Positions 1 to 13,556 are shown, numbered from the stretch's first letter. The stretch: DNA of 64,000 bases from Leuctra nigra (GCA_934045905.1 OW203767.1:23129073-23193072); one strand, 5' to 3'. Numbers and translations: made by a program. The notes: a model not told the origin generated them from the sequence alone.

Positions 1-1053
1 TCCACTCCCATCATTTCCCGTATACGGTCGTTCCTCACATGGTCGAGTATCGTAACCTTGCAGCATCTTCTCCAGTACCCCATCTCCATTGCTCGGACTC
101 TTTGTGCCATTCGGGAAGATAAGGTCCAGATTTCTGATCCATAGGAAGCGCAGCTTTCAACGAATGAGTTGTAAATACGTGTTTTTGTCTTGGTTGAGAT
201 GACATCGTTCCAAAGCACTGGGTGTAATTGTCTGGTGATCGCTCAGCAGCTTGTTCAGCACATCCCTCTCATCCGTTCCGTCAGCCGTCAATGTCACACC
301 TAGATATTTGTACTCTGTTGTTAATCTTATAATACCTTTATCGGTTACCATGTCTTGACCCTCTCTTCCAATGACCATACATTGAGTCTTATCCATATTC
401 ACTTCTAAGCCCCAGGAATCGTATTCTTCTATAAGCTTTCTCATCATGTATTCTGCGTCGTGTTCATCTTCAGCAAGAACCACCTGATCGTCTGCGAATA
501 GTAAAGAGTGTATATATTCTTTCCCAATTTTAACACCTATCGAACTACATTTCCTAGACCAATTCTCTAAAACCCTGTTCACGTATATTTTGAACAGGGT
601 TGGTGACAAAGGACACCCCTGCCTAACACCTTTGTTGATTTTAAATTCTTCTGAATATGATTGTCCACTTTTTACGCAACTTACAGCATTTTCATAGAGC
701 TTTTTAATAGCATTCACATAAACTGTTTCGATCCCTTGATCTTCCAGAGCCTCCCATAATTTATTTAAAGGAACGCTGTCAAATGCCTTTTTAAGATCTA
801 CGAAAATCAGGTGTAATTCACTTCCATGTGCAATACTCTTGTCCATAAGTTGTTTTATACAGAAAAGGTTGTCTACACATGATCTCCCGCTCCTGAAACC
901 ACTTTGTTCTTCTGTGACTCTAGCTTGCTGTTCTAACCGCTTAGTCAGAATTCGTCCATACAGCCTACCTATCGACGACAAAACGCTGATCCCTCTGTAG
1001 TTTCCACAGTTCTTCCTGTCTCCTTTTTTATAGATGGAGCTGATGTAGCTCAA
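1..1053 (-). mobile_element. LINE (non-LTR retrotransposon) reverse transcriptase, 5'-truncated and frameshifted, running off the left edge
   Basis: Read on the minus strand from about 1053, the translation has reverse transcriptase hallmarks in order: YKKGDRKNCGNYRGISVLS, SGFRSGRSC, FVDLKKAFDSVP, GVRQGCPLSPTLF, the catalytic FADD box (FADDQVVLAEDE) and the thumb motif YKYLGVTL. The frame breaks near 243. The continuing C-terminal part (RIYNSFVESCASYGSEIW and beyond) is in another frame and runs past base 1. The start at 1053 is not an ATG; the element is 5'-truncated there, as expected for an aborted LINE insertion. It abuts a fragment of the repeat also seen at 40.3-41.9 kb. The RTE-like clade is inferred from FADDQ and the FVDLKKAFDSV motif only. 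It is a dead copy. Confidence 0.9.
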
Positions 1054-1067
1054 GATGTAATTAAGAT

Positions 1068-1385
1068 GTAATTTCTTAATTATTTAATTGAAGTATGAAT
1101 TAATCAAATTTTTATGAAACAATTGACGGTTTATATTTTAAATAACAATTATATATAATATTCAATTTTAAAATTTCCCAAAAGTCGCCAATTTCTTTTG
1201 TTATTTGACATTGAGTTGTTTAATTTAATTAGTTAATAACTCCGAAAGTTGCAGGAATTCAGCTTGGGGCCATACACTTTTGGATTTCTCATGGTCGGAT
1301 TAGTAAGTACACAAATTTTCGTGTTTCTATCACTATTTGCACTATTGTTCGGTTTATGGACTGCACTACCTATATATCTATTGTC
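1068..1385 (+). repeat. Truncated copy of the inverted-repeat element at 40312-41885
   Basis: The run from the TTAATTA-rich start through CTCCGAAAGTTGCAGGAATTC and AGCTTGGGGCCATACA to CGGTTTATGGACTGCAC matches 41655-41880 directly and 40312-40510 in reverse complement. Only one arm is present, so the other was lost or lies beyond the adjoining LINE. Confidence 0.7.
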
Positions 1386-3102
1386 TTTTCTATCAGGCTA
1401 TCACTCCTGCAGTGCAGGACTACAAAAAGGCAAGATTGTATTGAAACCCCGATAAATAACAAATTAGTAAAAAATAAAATTACTGTCCACTTGATTCGTT
1501 CAGTTTTGATCGAGGTGCGCATACAAACAAATGTAGTTTCATAATGATATCGCTATAGTGTGTTTGTTTTTTAATATTACGAACTATTCACTTTTTCGAG
1601 TTACCTAGTGCATCCTTACTGTGTGTTTACCTTAGTGTTTATTTGTCCTAAATGCACAAGAAAAATGTGTAGGTCAAGACAGAATATTTAAATTTTCTCA
1701 GTTCGTTTGTTGCGTAGCCGTACGCAGTCAATAATGCCCCACATGTGGGTGGCCTTCACTGAAGAAAATTCAAACACGGACAGAAATCCAATGCTTGACA
1801 ATATGTCATGCAAGTCGTCAAGTTAGACGCCAATGAGCATGTTTAGTTATTCGCGAACTCGCCGAAACATCGAAATTAAAAATAGAGAAAGACTAATATA
1901 TTATTATTTAATATTTATTCCTCTGTTTTATTAATTATTTTTATATGTTTTTATTTTTATTTCAAATGTTTTTTTGGAAACAGGGTTTGAAATAATAATA
2001 AAAAAAATTGTTGCAAAAATAATTTAAACAGTGAAATTCCTCAGTCCCACAAAACGAAACATGTGGCTTGTCTGCAGGACTGCTATAGATAAACACCAAC
2101 ACCAACAATAAAAACATAAATATTCGTCACCAAAAAAAAAAAAAGTATTACCTGTATCTATTGCACACGTTACGTTTAGCTCTCATACGACGCAACAAGT
2201 AATAGTAAACAAGTTAATATTTCTGAATATAAAGATTTATTAATTTTCCAATATTTGTTGATGAAATAGTTCTTAAAAAAACTACAGAGACAGTCTAAAA
2301 GTGTCTAAAAGAGAGTCTCGCTCAATTCTTACCCTGCCCCCCCCCCCCCCCCCCCCCCCCACCATATCTAGCGACCAAACCCCCCAATATAAATATGTGA
2401 CCCGTTATTTATTCATGATAATGTATTTAATTCATTCATTTTTAATCATAAAACGTGTGATATTAAACTGTTGTTGCATTTCAATAACTTCGCATTATCC
2501 TTTCCATATTTCCCATATTTTGCAATTTCTATGTTTATATTTCTCTTTTTCCACACTGAAAACCCGAAAATCATAAGGACTGAAACCCAATAGCTGAGCT
2601 TTTAGCAACAAAACTTATTATAAAATTGCAGGGAACGGAAGTAAAAGAGAGTAAAAATTGTGGCATTATTTTGTATAATTGCAATAATAGGTATTGTATT
2701 TCAAAATCATGAAGTTATAATATATCCTACCACTGGCACCAATTGTAATTATAATACGAAACAATTTAAAGCAATGCAAATTCAAAATGTATATACTTTT
2801 GGTCACAAAATTAACGTCATACACCACTTATTTATACCTACATAAAAAATACATCAAATGAAAAAAGGATGTTGAATGTTGATGTAAAGTATAAGATCTA
2901 CAAATTGCTTAATGTGCATTTAATTTGATAACAAAACTTCATAAGTTGTCAAAGATTTTAGTTCATCGCTTGCAAAGCATCAATAAAGATTTTTAAAATT
3001 CGGAATTCCATAATACATTGACGCTTTCTATTTTCATTCAATCATTGATAATCAAGGGTTCTATTTTGTGAGTTGGTGAATAACATGGAAACTACGTTTA
3101 CC
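1386..3102. other. AT-rich noncoding stretch with a C24 tract
   Basis: I see no supported gene. The stretch holds scattered A and T runs and an uninterrupted 24-C tract at 2337-2360. Short open frames here have no recognisable motif. Confidence 0.6.
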
Positions 3103-3469
3103 CGAGATGGGTTACCAAGATGGCGGCTCAGTTTTAGTGTTATTTTCTCATCTAAAATGTTTATCCTTGCTTTAATTCGTAGTTTTAATGTTTATGAACT
3201 GCTAATATATCTAAATATATACTTATCAATTCATAGAACAGGTTAAATGCGGTCATAAGTTGCTAGAATGCAGACTTAAACAGCTGATGAGCCTCAGTAT
3301 GAATTTACCTTGTATTATGGCGTTTTGGAGTTTTACCCTTCATCGAGTTATTTTTAAATGATTACCCGAACATTGTTTTAGCCAGGGAAGTGATAATTTC
3401 CTTAATCTGAAGCACTACGAAGTTACAATCTAATATTAAAGTGGTTTCTGATTGGTAACCCATTTCGGC
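3103..3469. mobile_element. Small inverted-repeat (MITE-like) element
   Basis: CCGAGATGGGTTACCAA at 3103-3119 is mirrored by TTGGTAACCCATTTCGG at 3453-3469, 16 of 17 positions inverted. The 330-bp interior has no coding signal. Target duplications were not resolved. Confidence 0.55.
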
Positions 3470-3883
3470 CTAAAGTCACACTAGAATAACATGACTAGCA
3501 GCGACATCTCTCTTCAACTTACGAAAGTAGTCGATAGTTCATTCGTTTGCCGTATGATGGCAGCACCTATCGCATTCCCTACAACCAAGCTCAACACGGC
3601 ACCTCCACAGCTACATTTTGTCCATGCATACAATGTGCGCAAAGAAAGAATCTAGCACTCAGATTTAAAGTATAACAATAAATTAATTTGCTGTTGAATT
3701 GTGTATTTACGTAGGTCGATGCTGATGTAATGAATGATGTATTGATTGAGATAGATCATGCAATGACGACGCAAAACCACGAAAGCACATTTGATTTGGT
3801 CACTGCTCAATCATCATCACGCTTATGGCGGAGTAATTATCTTATCTTATGCGTCATCTTTGATTGAAGTATGACTCTGTCGC

Positions 3884-4153
3884 TATCTGAAATATTGAGG
3901 TACACTCAAACCAATAAAAATCGGTACTCGAAAAGAAAAGGATTGGCTGATTAAGGTTTGATGGCATCATCCCATGAAAGCTGTGTTAATGCATATCTAC
4001 CTCTAGTAAGTGAGCTCTTATTTCATTGATAATAACAAGGATTGATTGTCAAGGAACCTTACCAGCAGCCAATCCTTTTCTTTTCGAGTACCAATTTTTA
4101 TTGGTTTGAGTGTACCTACTTTTTAGAATGATTACATAATATTTCAGATATCA
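3884..4153. mobile_element. Palindromic MITE with about 52-bp arms
   Basis: The arm at 3898-3948 (AGGTACACTCAAACCAATAA and on) is inverted at 4066-4117. A second outer pair, TATCTGAAATATT at 3884-3897 and its complement at 4139-4152, extends the structure. The loop holds no coding sequence. Confidence 0.75.
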
Positions 4154-4267
4154 TGATTAATGCTCTATGTAACGCGTTGAAAAGCGAGCACGCGAATTAA
4201 TATTCGTGTGAAAGTTGCTGCTCTCTAATAGACTTTGGAAATATTTAGCAAGACCAAACGCGTCAAA

Positions 4268-7207
4268 TAGTCCAGGATCAAAACGTCGAAAATGATAGTC
4301 CCGTGGAGCTTATAGTTAGATATGTGGGCACCATGAAATTATTGTTCCTTAGGTCCTAGAGTGTCTAAATCGCGTTGGTGCCAAAGCCGAATACGCGTCG
4401 GGGGTTGCAGGGGGGTGGCGGGGGTGGAAAATCATTTATAATTATTTGCATCCAAACGGTTAGAAATACAGAAATTTCGTAACATAATAAAAGTTGCGTA
4501 ATAATATAAGGAAGAAAACATCTCCTTACAACTTTCTCACCAGATGAATATTTTGGGTTCTATTTCCCAAAAATCAGATATTTTTCAAAAATTATCAGTT
4601 TAAGTGTTAAATTGAATTAACACTGATAATTTCGCACTGAACGATTGATTTATTAAGTTTTATATACTGCATATACACGTTTATTAATTATCAAGTGTGC
4701 TATGTGTCATAGTTGGTCAGAAAGTAATAAAAATGTCCGACTGCGCAGTGGTCCCGCGCCCTTGGCTCCGCCTATAGCTTATACCTATGGTATACAGCCA
4801 TTGTGAGGCATGGTGTTTAAAATCAGTGCGTTTAGTGAAACTAACGTGAATATTGGTACCCTTACTAATTCGAGTATGAGAAATCCAAAAATTGATATCC
4901 CCAAGCTGAGTCATTAATACCTTCTGAGTAATTGGCATAATCGACATAATTAATAAAATATAGAAAAATAAATTATATATTATTATAAATTGGTAATTAT
5001 GGGTATCAATCAAAAGCAACTCATATCCAAAATGAATATTTATAGTAAAACCATATTTGTTGACATTTGCATACTAATTAACCGACTTATTAATTAATTT
5101 TATAAAAATTAGCAATCAATCTAAAGCTTTAAAGGCATACTCCGATTGAAATAAAGCTTAGTAGGATCGGTAACAAGTCCAAATTAACACATACGTATTT
5201 TTTGTTATGCCAATTTACTGAGTACTTTTAGGGTCAAAGCCCTCAAAAAATCAAAATTTTGGTTACCTACCAGACCTTAATGTTAATTAACTTTTCCAAG
5301 TTCAACTCAGAAGCTTCGTCTCTTTTAAGATTTGTAGACTTATAAGACTTTTATAAATCTCGGTATGGTCATTTAAGGGCAGAAAGTTCAAAATTTTGAC
5401 TCCAAAAAGGCACACTGACAAAAACAATTTCTTTTTTTTTTTCAACCTATTATGGTAAACCGTTGCTAGTACTCGAGAAAGTTTTTTTTTTTACCAATAA
5501 TAGATCTTATGAAACCTTTTTATGGACTATTGGTTGGGGGGGGGGGGGGGCAATGGCGGTTTTAGATTCATTTCTTTGGGAGGAGGGAGGATTTACCAAA
5601 CAATCAGGGTTAACATGTTACATGGGTGACCAAATAGCAATTATTTTTGTCCCTAGACATGCGATCAAAAGAAAACAATGGGGGTATCCCCCCCCCTCCC
5701 CCGTCATGCTGGTCCACGACATGTAAATTTCTGATACAGATTTAATTGAGTCCAATGATATCCTGTCGGAAAACCAGAACTATGCCCCCTCCCTGTATGT
5801 ATAAAGGGTGTAAGGTGGGAAGGAGGCGGCAGTGACATATAGTGGGGAACCGTCCAATCATTTGACTGTTGAGCCACTGCACAATGTATTCAGTTACTTT
5901 ATCATTGACAAAATAAAAGATTTCATTTAATTTCGCATAGTCGAACATGCGCATGCGGTTTCGATTCGAGAATAGACCCCCTGGAAACGCATTTCCTGAC
6001 TGAGAACAAGGTCGTGGATGTTCTCAGTCCAGAGGAGAATGAAGGGAAGGTTCCCTACTAATAGGCCATGACTGCCTCCTTCCCAATCAACATCCTCAAG
6101 TCCTCAGCTCAGACATTGTTGTATGACTAGGCTTTATGAACCCTATTTACTATCACTGCCCCGGGTAAAATCCCTTATCACTGTTAATCGTTATTTTTAT
6201 TTTAGTATCCCGGGCTACCTGCAAAGTCCTCAACATAGGCCAAAGAGAATACAATTATCACGAGGTGTTTTATGATGAGGCCTATGTACCTACAACAAAA
6301 CTACTCATAGACCACACTGAATGTTTGGAAATTGTAAAATAATTAATAGATATTTTCCAATAGTTACTAATTAGCACGTTATCACTAGGAGTTACGCCTG
6401 CTGCCATTATCGCATTAGTAAAAATGTTTAAATGTGTGTGTAAAATTATAAAAATCCAACAGCAAAGAAGCATGATGCAAGCGCAGACTTTAATAAACTT
6501 GAAATAAACTCTGTGTAAATGCTCTGACAAGGAATATCCCTTTGAATAATGACGAATCGCTTAAAGTGGGGTGGGGGAAGAGTATGAATACAACATGATT
6601 ATATTAATAATCAAGCAATTATAGTTAACTTACTTGTTTTGGCGTAATATTAAGTCACAAGAGTCGCTGAATGCATGCAATGCCTGTGTTATGCATATGG
6701 CTGGGCTATAGGCGGAACCAAGGGCGCGGGACCACTGAGCGGTCGGATATGTTTGTTACTTACTGACCAACTATGATACATAAAACACTTGATAATTAAT
6801 AAGCATGTATATATAGTGTATAGAACTTAATAAATCAATCGTGCAGTGCGAAATTATCAGTGTTAATTAAAATTAATACTTAAATTGATAATTTTTGAAA
6901 AATATCTGCTTTTTGGGAAATAGAACCCAAAATATTCATCTGGTGAGAAAGTTGTAACGAGATGTTTTCTTCCTTATATTATTACGCAACTTTTATTTTC
7001 TTACAAAATTTCTGTATCTCTAACCGTTTGGATACAAATAATTATAAATGATTTTCCACCCCCGCCACCCCCCCTGCAACCCCCGACGCGTATTCGGCTT
7101 TGGCACCAACGCGATTTAGACACTCTAGGACCCAAGGAACAATAATTTCATGGTGCCCACATATCTAACTAAAAGCTCCACGGGAATACGTTTTGATCCA
7201 TGGACTA
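4268..7207. mobile_element. 2.9-kb element with about 500-bp terminal inverted repeats
   Basis: The left arm, about 4268-4776, starts TAGTCCAGGATCAAAACG. It is repeated inverted at about 6707-7207, starting TAGTCCATGGATCAAAACG when complemented. Shared internal words include CCGCGCCCTTGG near the inner ends and GCGTCGGGGGTTGCAGG. The flanks read AAA on both sides, which suggests a 3-bp target duplication. The interior (4777-6706) shows no convincing transposase, only a G15 run at 5536-5550 and a dispersed repeat fragment, so the copy looks non-autonomous. Confidence 0.75.
5960..6120 (+). repeat. Dispersed repeat fragment, SINE-like tail
   Basis: GGGAAGGTTCCCTACTAATA, then GGCCATGACTGCCTCCTTCCC, recurs at 53640-53720 and, shortened and inverted, at 16007-16035. 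The role is unknown; it may be the 3' part of a retroposon family. Confidence 0.45.
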
Positions 7208-7607
7208 AAAGAAGCAGTGATAATTTCTCTGAAAGTTATTTGAATAATTTTTACTTATATCTCAAATCAAGCATAAAATATCCGTAAAATGTCAATATCT
7301 TGAAGTTCTGTCTGAAAACAGCCTATCTGAAAAATTTCAGAGCTTTTCGAATGTTGGTCCCATTGACCATGCAAAAATTGAAGATGATCGGTCAAACGGT
7401 TTAATTTTAAATTTTAAACCAATCTCACCAAACTCTTTGGATATTGTCCAAAAACTAGTAACTACATACTACTCTTGTGACACTATTATGATGGCAAAAT
7501 GGTTGACCCCCCCCCCCCCCCCCCTTTGTGACCTAGACATTGCCTACAAAAACACACTATAGAGAAAGTGGCAGAGTCCCGTTGTAACGCTCGCTACGCT
7601 CTCTTAA

Positions 7608-10600
7608 TTACTATTTTGAAGCAAATTATTGAAAGCAAACTTTAGTCTAGAAGTATGGATTAGAAGTAAATGAACCAGAGGGTGTCTTTTAGTTGAAAAG
7701 ACAGTTAGCTGACTTGTATCAATAATTGGGCTCGTAATTGCAGATATATCTTCAGCTAAGCCCCCTTTTTTCCTTCTTGTGCACGTGACTTGAACTTTGA
7801 ACGTCGTATACTTAGCGGGATTTCTCAGTCGGAGTGTGTAGGCTACTACTAGACCGACAGTATTCCTCCTTGTTCATTTCACTTGATTTAACACCAATTA
7901 CAGGCAATTCAATTCGATTCCTCGGGCTTTTTTAATCATTTAACCCTCGTGAAAAGTGTTACTTCCGGTTGCCTGGCGGTTGAGTCATCGACGCCGGTTC
8001 ACTTCCGGTTGCAAAGACTTCAAATACAATTCTATATTTGTGCGATGCACATAAGGTATCTTTATTTTCCTACTTTCCAACCTGACAATATTGCACAAGT
8101 GAGAAACCTATGCTGTAAACTTAAATGAACGCAAAATGTATTTCAAATTGTGATTGTTTTGTATTGATTGTATTGTGTTGTGTATTCCGTATCACTGTTT
8201 TGAAGCTAGACTAATGGCGACGGATGAATGATTATGATGATGATGATTGGTAGATGATGATGAATAAGATTAGACATAAATCTCTTCATACTCAGATGAT
8301 CTGCTTAGATGATCTGATAAATTTTTCGATTTCAATATAATATTAGATCATTTAAATGTTTATCCTTTTAAAAATGCCATGACAACTGTCAGATAAAATA
8401 TCATTGAATGGGCACTCAGAGCCTTCAAGAAAAATAGTTTGAGGTGTTGCGCAAAGCAAATTCAAATTGATTCCTAATAATGTAATCATATTTTTATTTA
8501 TTTACTTAAAAACCATAGAGATTCATATGCTGAATTACTGATGCCCTTATAACATTAATTTTTACCATTCTCCGTTAAATTTGTAATCGAAGAATATAAA
8601 ACATATAGTTTTACATTATGATACAAAAAACAGAATTCAAAAGAATACAAAAGTTTACCATTTATTATGAGTAAAAATTGTATACTATTATGAAACGAAA
8701 ATGGTTAACTTCAAATTACACTTTTATGCAACTCGAAACTGAAGTCTTAACTACCAAATCATTGTCAATAACCACCGATTTCCTAACAAAGCGACGCCAA
8801 TCGCCATCCAAAGTCCTCTATTCCTAAAAGAAAATGATTAGTATACTTTCCTTGATTCTTAGTCTCGAATTAGTCCTTAATCCCATCGGCTTGTCAAGAT
8901 CGTCTACCCCTTAACCTCCCTACAGGAGCAATAGCCTTTGATTCGCCACAATCCCCACACTAAAGTCATTCAATTCCGCCCTATTACACAAGCTCAATGG
9001 AGGAAAAAAGACCGACGACTCGTAGTCAATTCATTGGCAATCAACTCCCTCTTGAGGCAGTTCGTATCAACTTCGAAGAATAAGTCTTCTTATAGAAGGA
9101 TGAAAGACGCAGCCATTTTGACGTCTTGTGCGGAGAAGAAATTTCTTTTGATAACACGATAATTTTATCTGATTGTTGAAACTTTTGTCGAGGGATAGTC
9201 GGGTAAAATCGCAATTGCACATTTTCATGAATTACATTTACGTTTTAGAGGGTTGGGGTTTCATTAATACCTATTTGTTTTTCATGTTATTCATAATTTG
9301 AATGGTTCAAAAGATATTACGTTTTTTTTAAATGTCAAACCCTGGTTCCAAAAACATATGGGTCAGGGGTAGACAATTTATAACGTACACTCATTGTCTA
9401 ACTATGTTGGCGCTAAGGCCTGAAATTGGGTAGTGGACTGTAAAGTATTTTGGGGCTTACCCTGGACGGCGTCGTGAGGCGTCGTTCTCGATGTTGGTGG
9501 TTGGCGTCGCCGTTGAAGCTTGGAAGTGGGGGACGTTGCAACGAGGGTAAGAAGGAAGGATTGGAACTGATTCTTCACCTATTTGAATGAACTAATACTT
9601 GAAATGAACGTGAAATATGCTCGATACACTCAGAGAAACTGGCAGCGAATGTATGCCACGAGGCGAACCGGCTGGAAAAGCCACGTGTGACTCACTACAC
9701 TGCGATCGTATATAACTTTGTCGACAAGCGATCGACAACTCTTGAGAGACTAGTATGGTTTCCGTGTAGTACTCGACTCGACTCCGACTGTTGACAAAAG
9801 TTATACGATCCCCGTGCGGCATCAGCGAACAACGAGAAATAACTAAACGTGAAAAGTGAATGCCAAATGCGAAATAAACTAAACAAAGAAACTAAGGACG
9901 AAGAGATGAACCCGCAAATATGACTGGTAGGTAATATTAAATAAATATTTATGCACAAACATTCTAAGTTTCTGTCACATTGATACATTGACAATATATT
10001 ATTTTTTGGGTTGGTTCTTTCTTTCAATGTTAGTACAATGTTGTACATTTATAATTTCTAAACATAACAATACTTTAGTGAAATCATTGTAATTTTTTAT
10101 AAATTACCATATAGTTGCTTGAAAATAAGAATAAATCAGTGCGCAAGATCTTGGCATTTCCTAAACTCTATTCAACTCATTCAAAAGTAAGCTACTAAGC
10201 TTCAAAACTACTTACCAAAGTGATATAAATCTCTACTTTTTAACTCTGCATATATTCTATATTTTTAACGATTCATAAGGAACTTTGATAAGATATTTTT
10301 TCTAAAATTTGCTGTAATAAAACGTAGATAAAAAAACACTACCCTTCCTAACTAACGCACTTATAACCACAGAAAAACTATCAAAATGCCCACTTTTATC
10401 TAGAAAAAGTCGTATTACTCCCTTCTAGTGTTCGCAATTTGATCTTTTCAGTCAGCGCTCGTGACCGCGGTAACCCCCCCCCCCCCCCCCCCCCCCAATC
10501 ATTGCCCCAATCTTTTCAACCCGACAACTTGACTAGGGGGAGGAGGGGGGGGGGGGGGTTGCTTGAAGTTGAATCCTTCGTCTCTTATTCAGTCGCAAAG

Positions 10601-11445
10601 TGGAGTTCTCTTCTTTGGTTGAATTGAAAAGTACAACTTATTTCTATACGCTTGAAGCTTCGAAGTTCTTCTTCCATTTGCGATTTCAAATACATTCAAA
10701 GTGGTCCCACGAAGTGTGCTACGAAGAAAATAAGATGTGATTTATTCAATTCAAAATTGTGGAGAAGGAGAGTACAGCTGTGACACAAAATTTACAAAAT
10801 TTACTTAAATTTACTCTATGATGTAAACAGCTATATTTTTTAATTAAATCAACGAATTTTCAAAATTTTTTATGATATTACGTGTATGCTTTAACTAAAT
10901 TCTTGCATGTTTTTTACTCTTCACAAAATTCATTTTATCCTCAAAATTCGAACTGGTATAAAAAATGTGTAATATTTGAAAAATAAAAATGTTTTATATT
11001 CATCTAAAAACAAGGGTGTATTTTTTAGTAAAGAATACACTAAACTTTTAGTAAACTTACATTTTAAGAACTATAAACATACTTTTAGTTAGTACCTCAA
11101 TAGAGTTTCATATCCTTACTTTCTACAAATACTCTAGGTTTATCAAGTTACTGCTCCTAACCATGGTTATACTATCCAATCGCATCGGTAGCAAGAGTGG
11201 TACCTATAATCATAAAGTAAGGCTATAATTTATTTATTTTCTTTTTGTACTGCCAATTTTACAATTAAAATCTCTAGTAATGTTAATATTCAAATTGATT
11301 CAACAAATTACAGGAAAATAATACAAGATTGCTGATACGAGTTAAAATTCTAGCTGATCTACTTTGGTGGCATTGGTAGGATTTTTTATTTGTTGTATTC
11401 GGCTTACAAAATTCGACACTAACACATGGTATTCTGATACCTTAA
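7608..11445. other. Noncoding region, no supported gene
   Basis: It contains a C23 tract at 10474-10496 facing a G14 tract at 10545-10558, which could fold together, and a (GAT)n-rich patch at 8225-8270. A GC-richer patch at 9460-9560, ending in a minus-strand GTAAGC donor-like word, might be part of an undetected exon or promoter. I cannot assign it. Short open frames here lack motifs. A C18 tract lies just upstream at 7507-7524. Confidence 0.5.
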
Positions 11446-11627
11446 GGCCGATGCACAATTGACGCGGACGGACGACGCGGACGGACGACGGAGACGGATA
11501 CAATGATAAAGTCGTCGTCCGTCCGCGTCCGAATGTGAACAGCCAGAGTGAATATGTCATACCTAAACATCGTATCCGTCTCCGTCGTCCGTCCGCGTCG
11601 TCCGTCTGCGTCAATTGTGAATCGGCC
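11446..11627. mobile_element. TTAA-flanked palindromic MITE (E6) with GGACGGACGACG arms
   Basis: Head GGCCGATGCACAATTGAC on the left is mirrored at the right (GTCAATTGTGAATCGGCC). The flanks are TTAA on the left and TTGA on the right, a piggyBac-type target duplication. The arms consist of repeats of GACGCGGACG and GACGACGGAGACGGATAC, so the whole element can fold into one hairpin. Confidence 0.8.
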
Positions 11628-12364
11628 TTGAGAATTGTAATTTATGTTGGACAAAATATTGGAAAATAAATAGGGAATGTACCTATAACTTTTTATTCTG
11701 AAAGTATTTTTAAGTGTTTTTAGCAACCTGATAATGCAATTTAAGTATTAATAAAACTTGGTTTATTCTAATAAAATTATAAAAAACGTTAATTATTGAT
11801 ATATTCTAATATCAAATGGTTACGAATAATAAGAGGAACAGAAGATGAAATATTGCATCAGGATTTGTTGGTCTCAATGGTGCAGATTTCTTCTCCAGTG
11901 CTCTGATCGTATAGGATGGTATAAATTGCTTCTCACTTATTCTGGATGCGACTTCTTCTTGATTCTAGGGGCCACTTTTCTCTCGCAATTTCACTTTCTT
12001 TCAGCATTCGATCAACGGAAACGTTTTTGCCATGTTTCAAACTTTTAGTCGTTTTCAAATAGAGCTAAACTTTCTTCGAAATTACGACATATTATTTTGA
12101 TTTTCATTCGTTTTATCTCCATTCAGAGTTCTTCCGACCGATTAGTCGATTATTATTCTACTTTAGAGAATTAGTGTAGGTATTATGTTGTAAGTGACAA
12201 CTTTACAATTTAAACAGATTCAAATATAAGTAAATATGGTAGGGTAAGTTTATTCAAGGGTATAAAATAAGATGTGTCGATTTTTTTTTTTACTCTTTTG
12301 ACTCTTTATCTGCGTGTTTTTTGTTTGTTAGTCTGTCTGTTGTTTCATGTTTGTTTGTTTTGTC

Positions 12365-12755
12365 TGAAATGCCCAAGTCACAATGTTCAACCAATCAATC
12401 TAAAATTTTGTACACCCATTAATGTCATATGAACGGTCATAGCAATTTTTTTAAGCAAGATCCTGTGATTGGTTGGAAATGAATATGTAATCGTTTGACC
12501 GATCCATTTAAATTTTGAATGGTCATTAAGACCTGCATTATAGGTGTATTTTAAAATTTTCATACAAATTTCCATCGGTAACTTCATGAGTTATTGATAT
12601 TTTTTGTACATTTTATGCATGTTGAAAAATTGTAACTTGATTCAAAGAATTTCCAAAGAAATTATCACTGTTGATTTGACAAGGTCTGTAGATCAGCAAC
12701 TTGCATACGGTGTATTAAGAATGCTCGCTTTTCATCGCATTCCACATAGCTTTTT
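12365..12755 (+). mobile_element. Decayed Helitron family B copy (B4)
   Basis: Body words such as CAACCAATCAATCTAAAATT, CCTGTGATTGGTTGG and GTTTGACCGATCCATTTAAA match B1. The segment ends with a degraded terminal hairpin, TGCTCGCTTTTCATCGCATT near 12725-12750. The 5' boundary is uncertain. Confidence 0.45.
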
Positions 12756-13520
12756 TATAATAAATGACGATTATTAAAAAGTAATTGCTCGATCTTTATT
12801 GAACCCGTATCAGTAAGTAATTCTCTCCTCTTTAACTCATTACGTCTCTCAACCAGGTGTTCAAACAAACCAAAATCCCAATTGATTTGATTTTTGACAA
12901 GCTGATACTAACCACGCCACCAGATTCTAGAAAAGTTTACACTTACACTAAATTTTTCAACTCCCACATTTATTTAAGTGAGGTTGAAACTGAAACATAA
13001 TTATTTGATCAGTATAGAAATGTTTACATCACTTGTATAAGAAAAACTTGTACAAAACACTTTGCCGTCGATTGAAACCCTTAACTTAAGGATCTGGATG
13101 CTAAACAAGAGGTTCTGCTGCCCCGCTGGGTTGGGCCAGACGGTTTATAAACGAGAGGGAAAGGAATGAACGTGTTGGGTGATGTTGTCCATGAGATGTT
13201 GGAATAGCAAACAATCACCTTTTGTAATGAGAAGAAACTAAACACGAGGATGGATACAGGAATGAATCTGCACAATGCGGGGAAGAATAGTTCGGATTCT
13301 GATATCACTGTGTCTTGAAGAGTTTGCAGTGCGTTGAAATTCAATTTAGGATAGTTATTTAGAAAAGATTTTCAAATTATCCATGAAATCACGTGATGAT
13401 CAAAGGAAAATTTTAAAACAGAGATTCGAATAAAATGTTGGAAAGCAGTATTACATGTATGTATATTATTACTCAGAATTGTATTCTAGATTCTAGATTC
13501 ACAAAATAGAATGTTTTTTC
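12756..13520. other. Noncoding, nothing recognised
   Basis: A minus-strand open frame of 87 codons at 13081-13344 has no domain or motif I recognise, and no neighbour suggests a function. I treat it as chance. Confidence 0.4.
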
Positions 13521-13521
13521 T

Positions 13522-13556
13522 CGCTCATCAACGCGTTACACTGAGCGTTTTCCTAG
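13522..13556 (+). mobile_element. Helitron family B 3' terminus (solo)
   Basis: The hairpin CGCTCA ... TGAGCG around AACGCGTT is followed by TTTTCCTAG and then T. This is the typical Helitron 3' end: hairpin, CTRR, host T. The same end is at 28765-28799 and, inverted, at 42781. No body is attached directly upstream. Confidence 0.65.

Larger units (their letters stand above)
4158..7607 (-). mobile_element. Helitron family B, copy B3, split by a younger inverted-repeat element
   Basis: On the minus strand the 5' end (AAGAGAGCGTAGCGAGCG, near 7607) matches the 5' end of copy B1 at 25262. The body (7230-7480, with GGTCCCATTGACCATGCAAA and GATCGGTCAAACGG) and a decayed 3' terminal hairpin around AACGCGTTGAAAAGCGAGC (about 4165-4195) follow. 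Joining the sequence left of 4268 to that right of 7207 restores CAAACGCGTCAAA-GAAGCAG, which matches the uninterrupted copy at 39945-39965. No open replication-helicase frame remains. Confidence 0.6.

Noticed and set aside
9695..10048. 117-codon minus-strand frame
   Set aside because: Hydrophobic and Ser-rich without a domain; overlaps another open frame and an inverted-repeat patch; no splice or start context.
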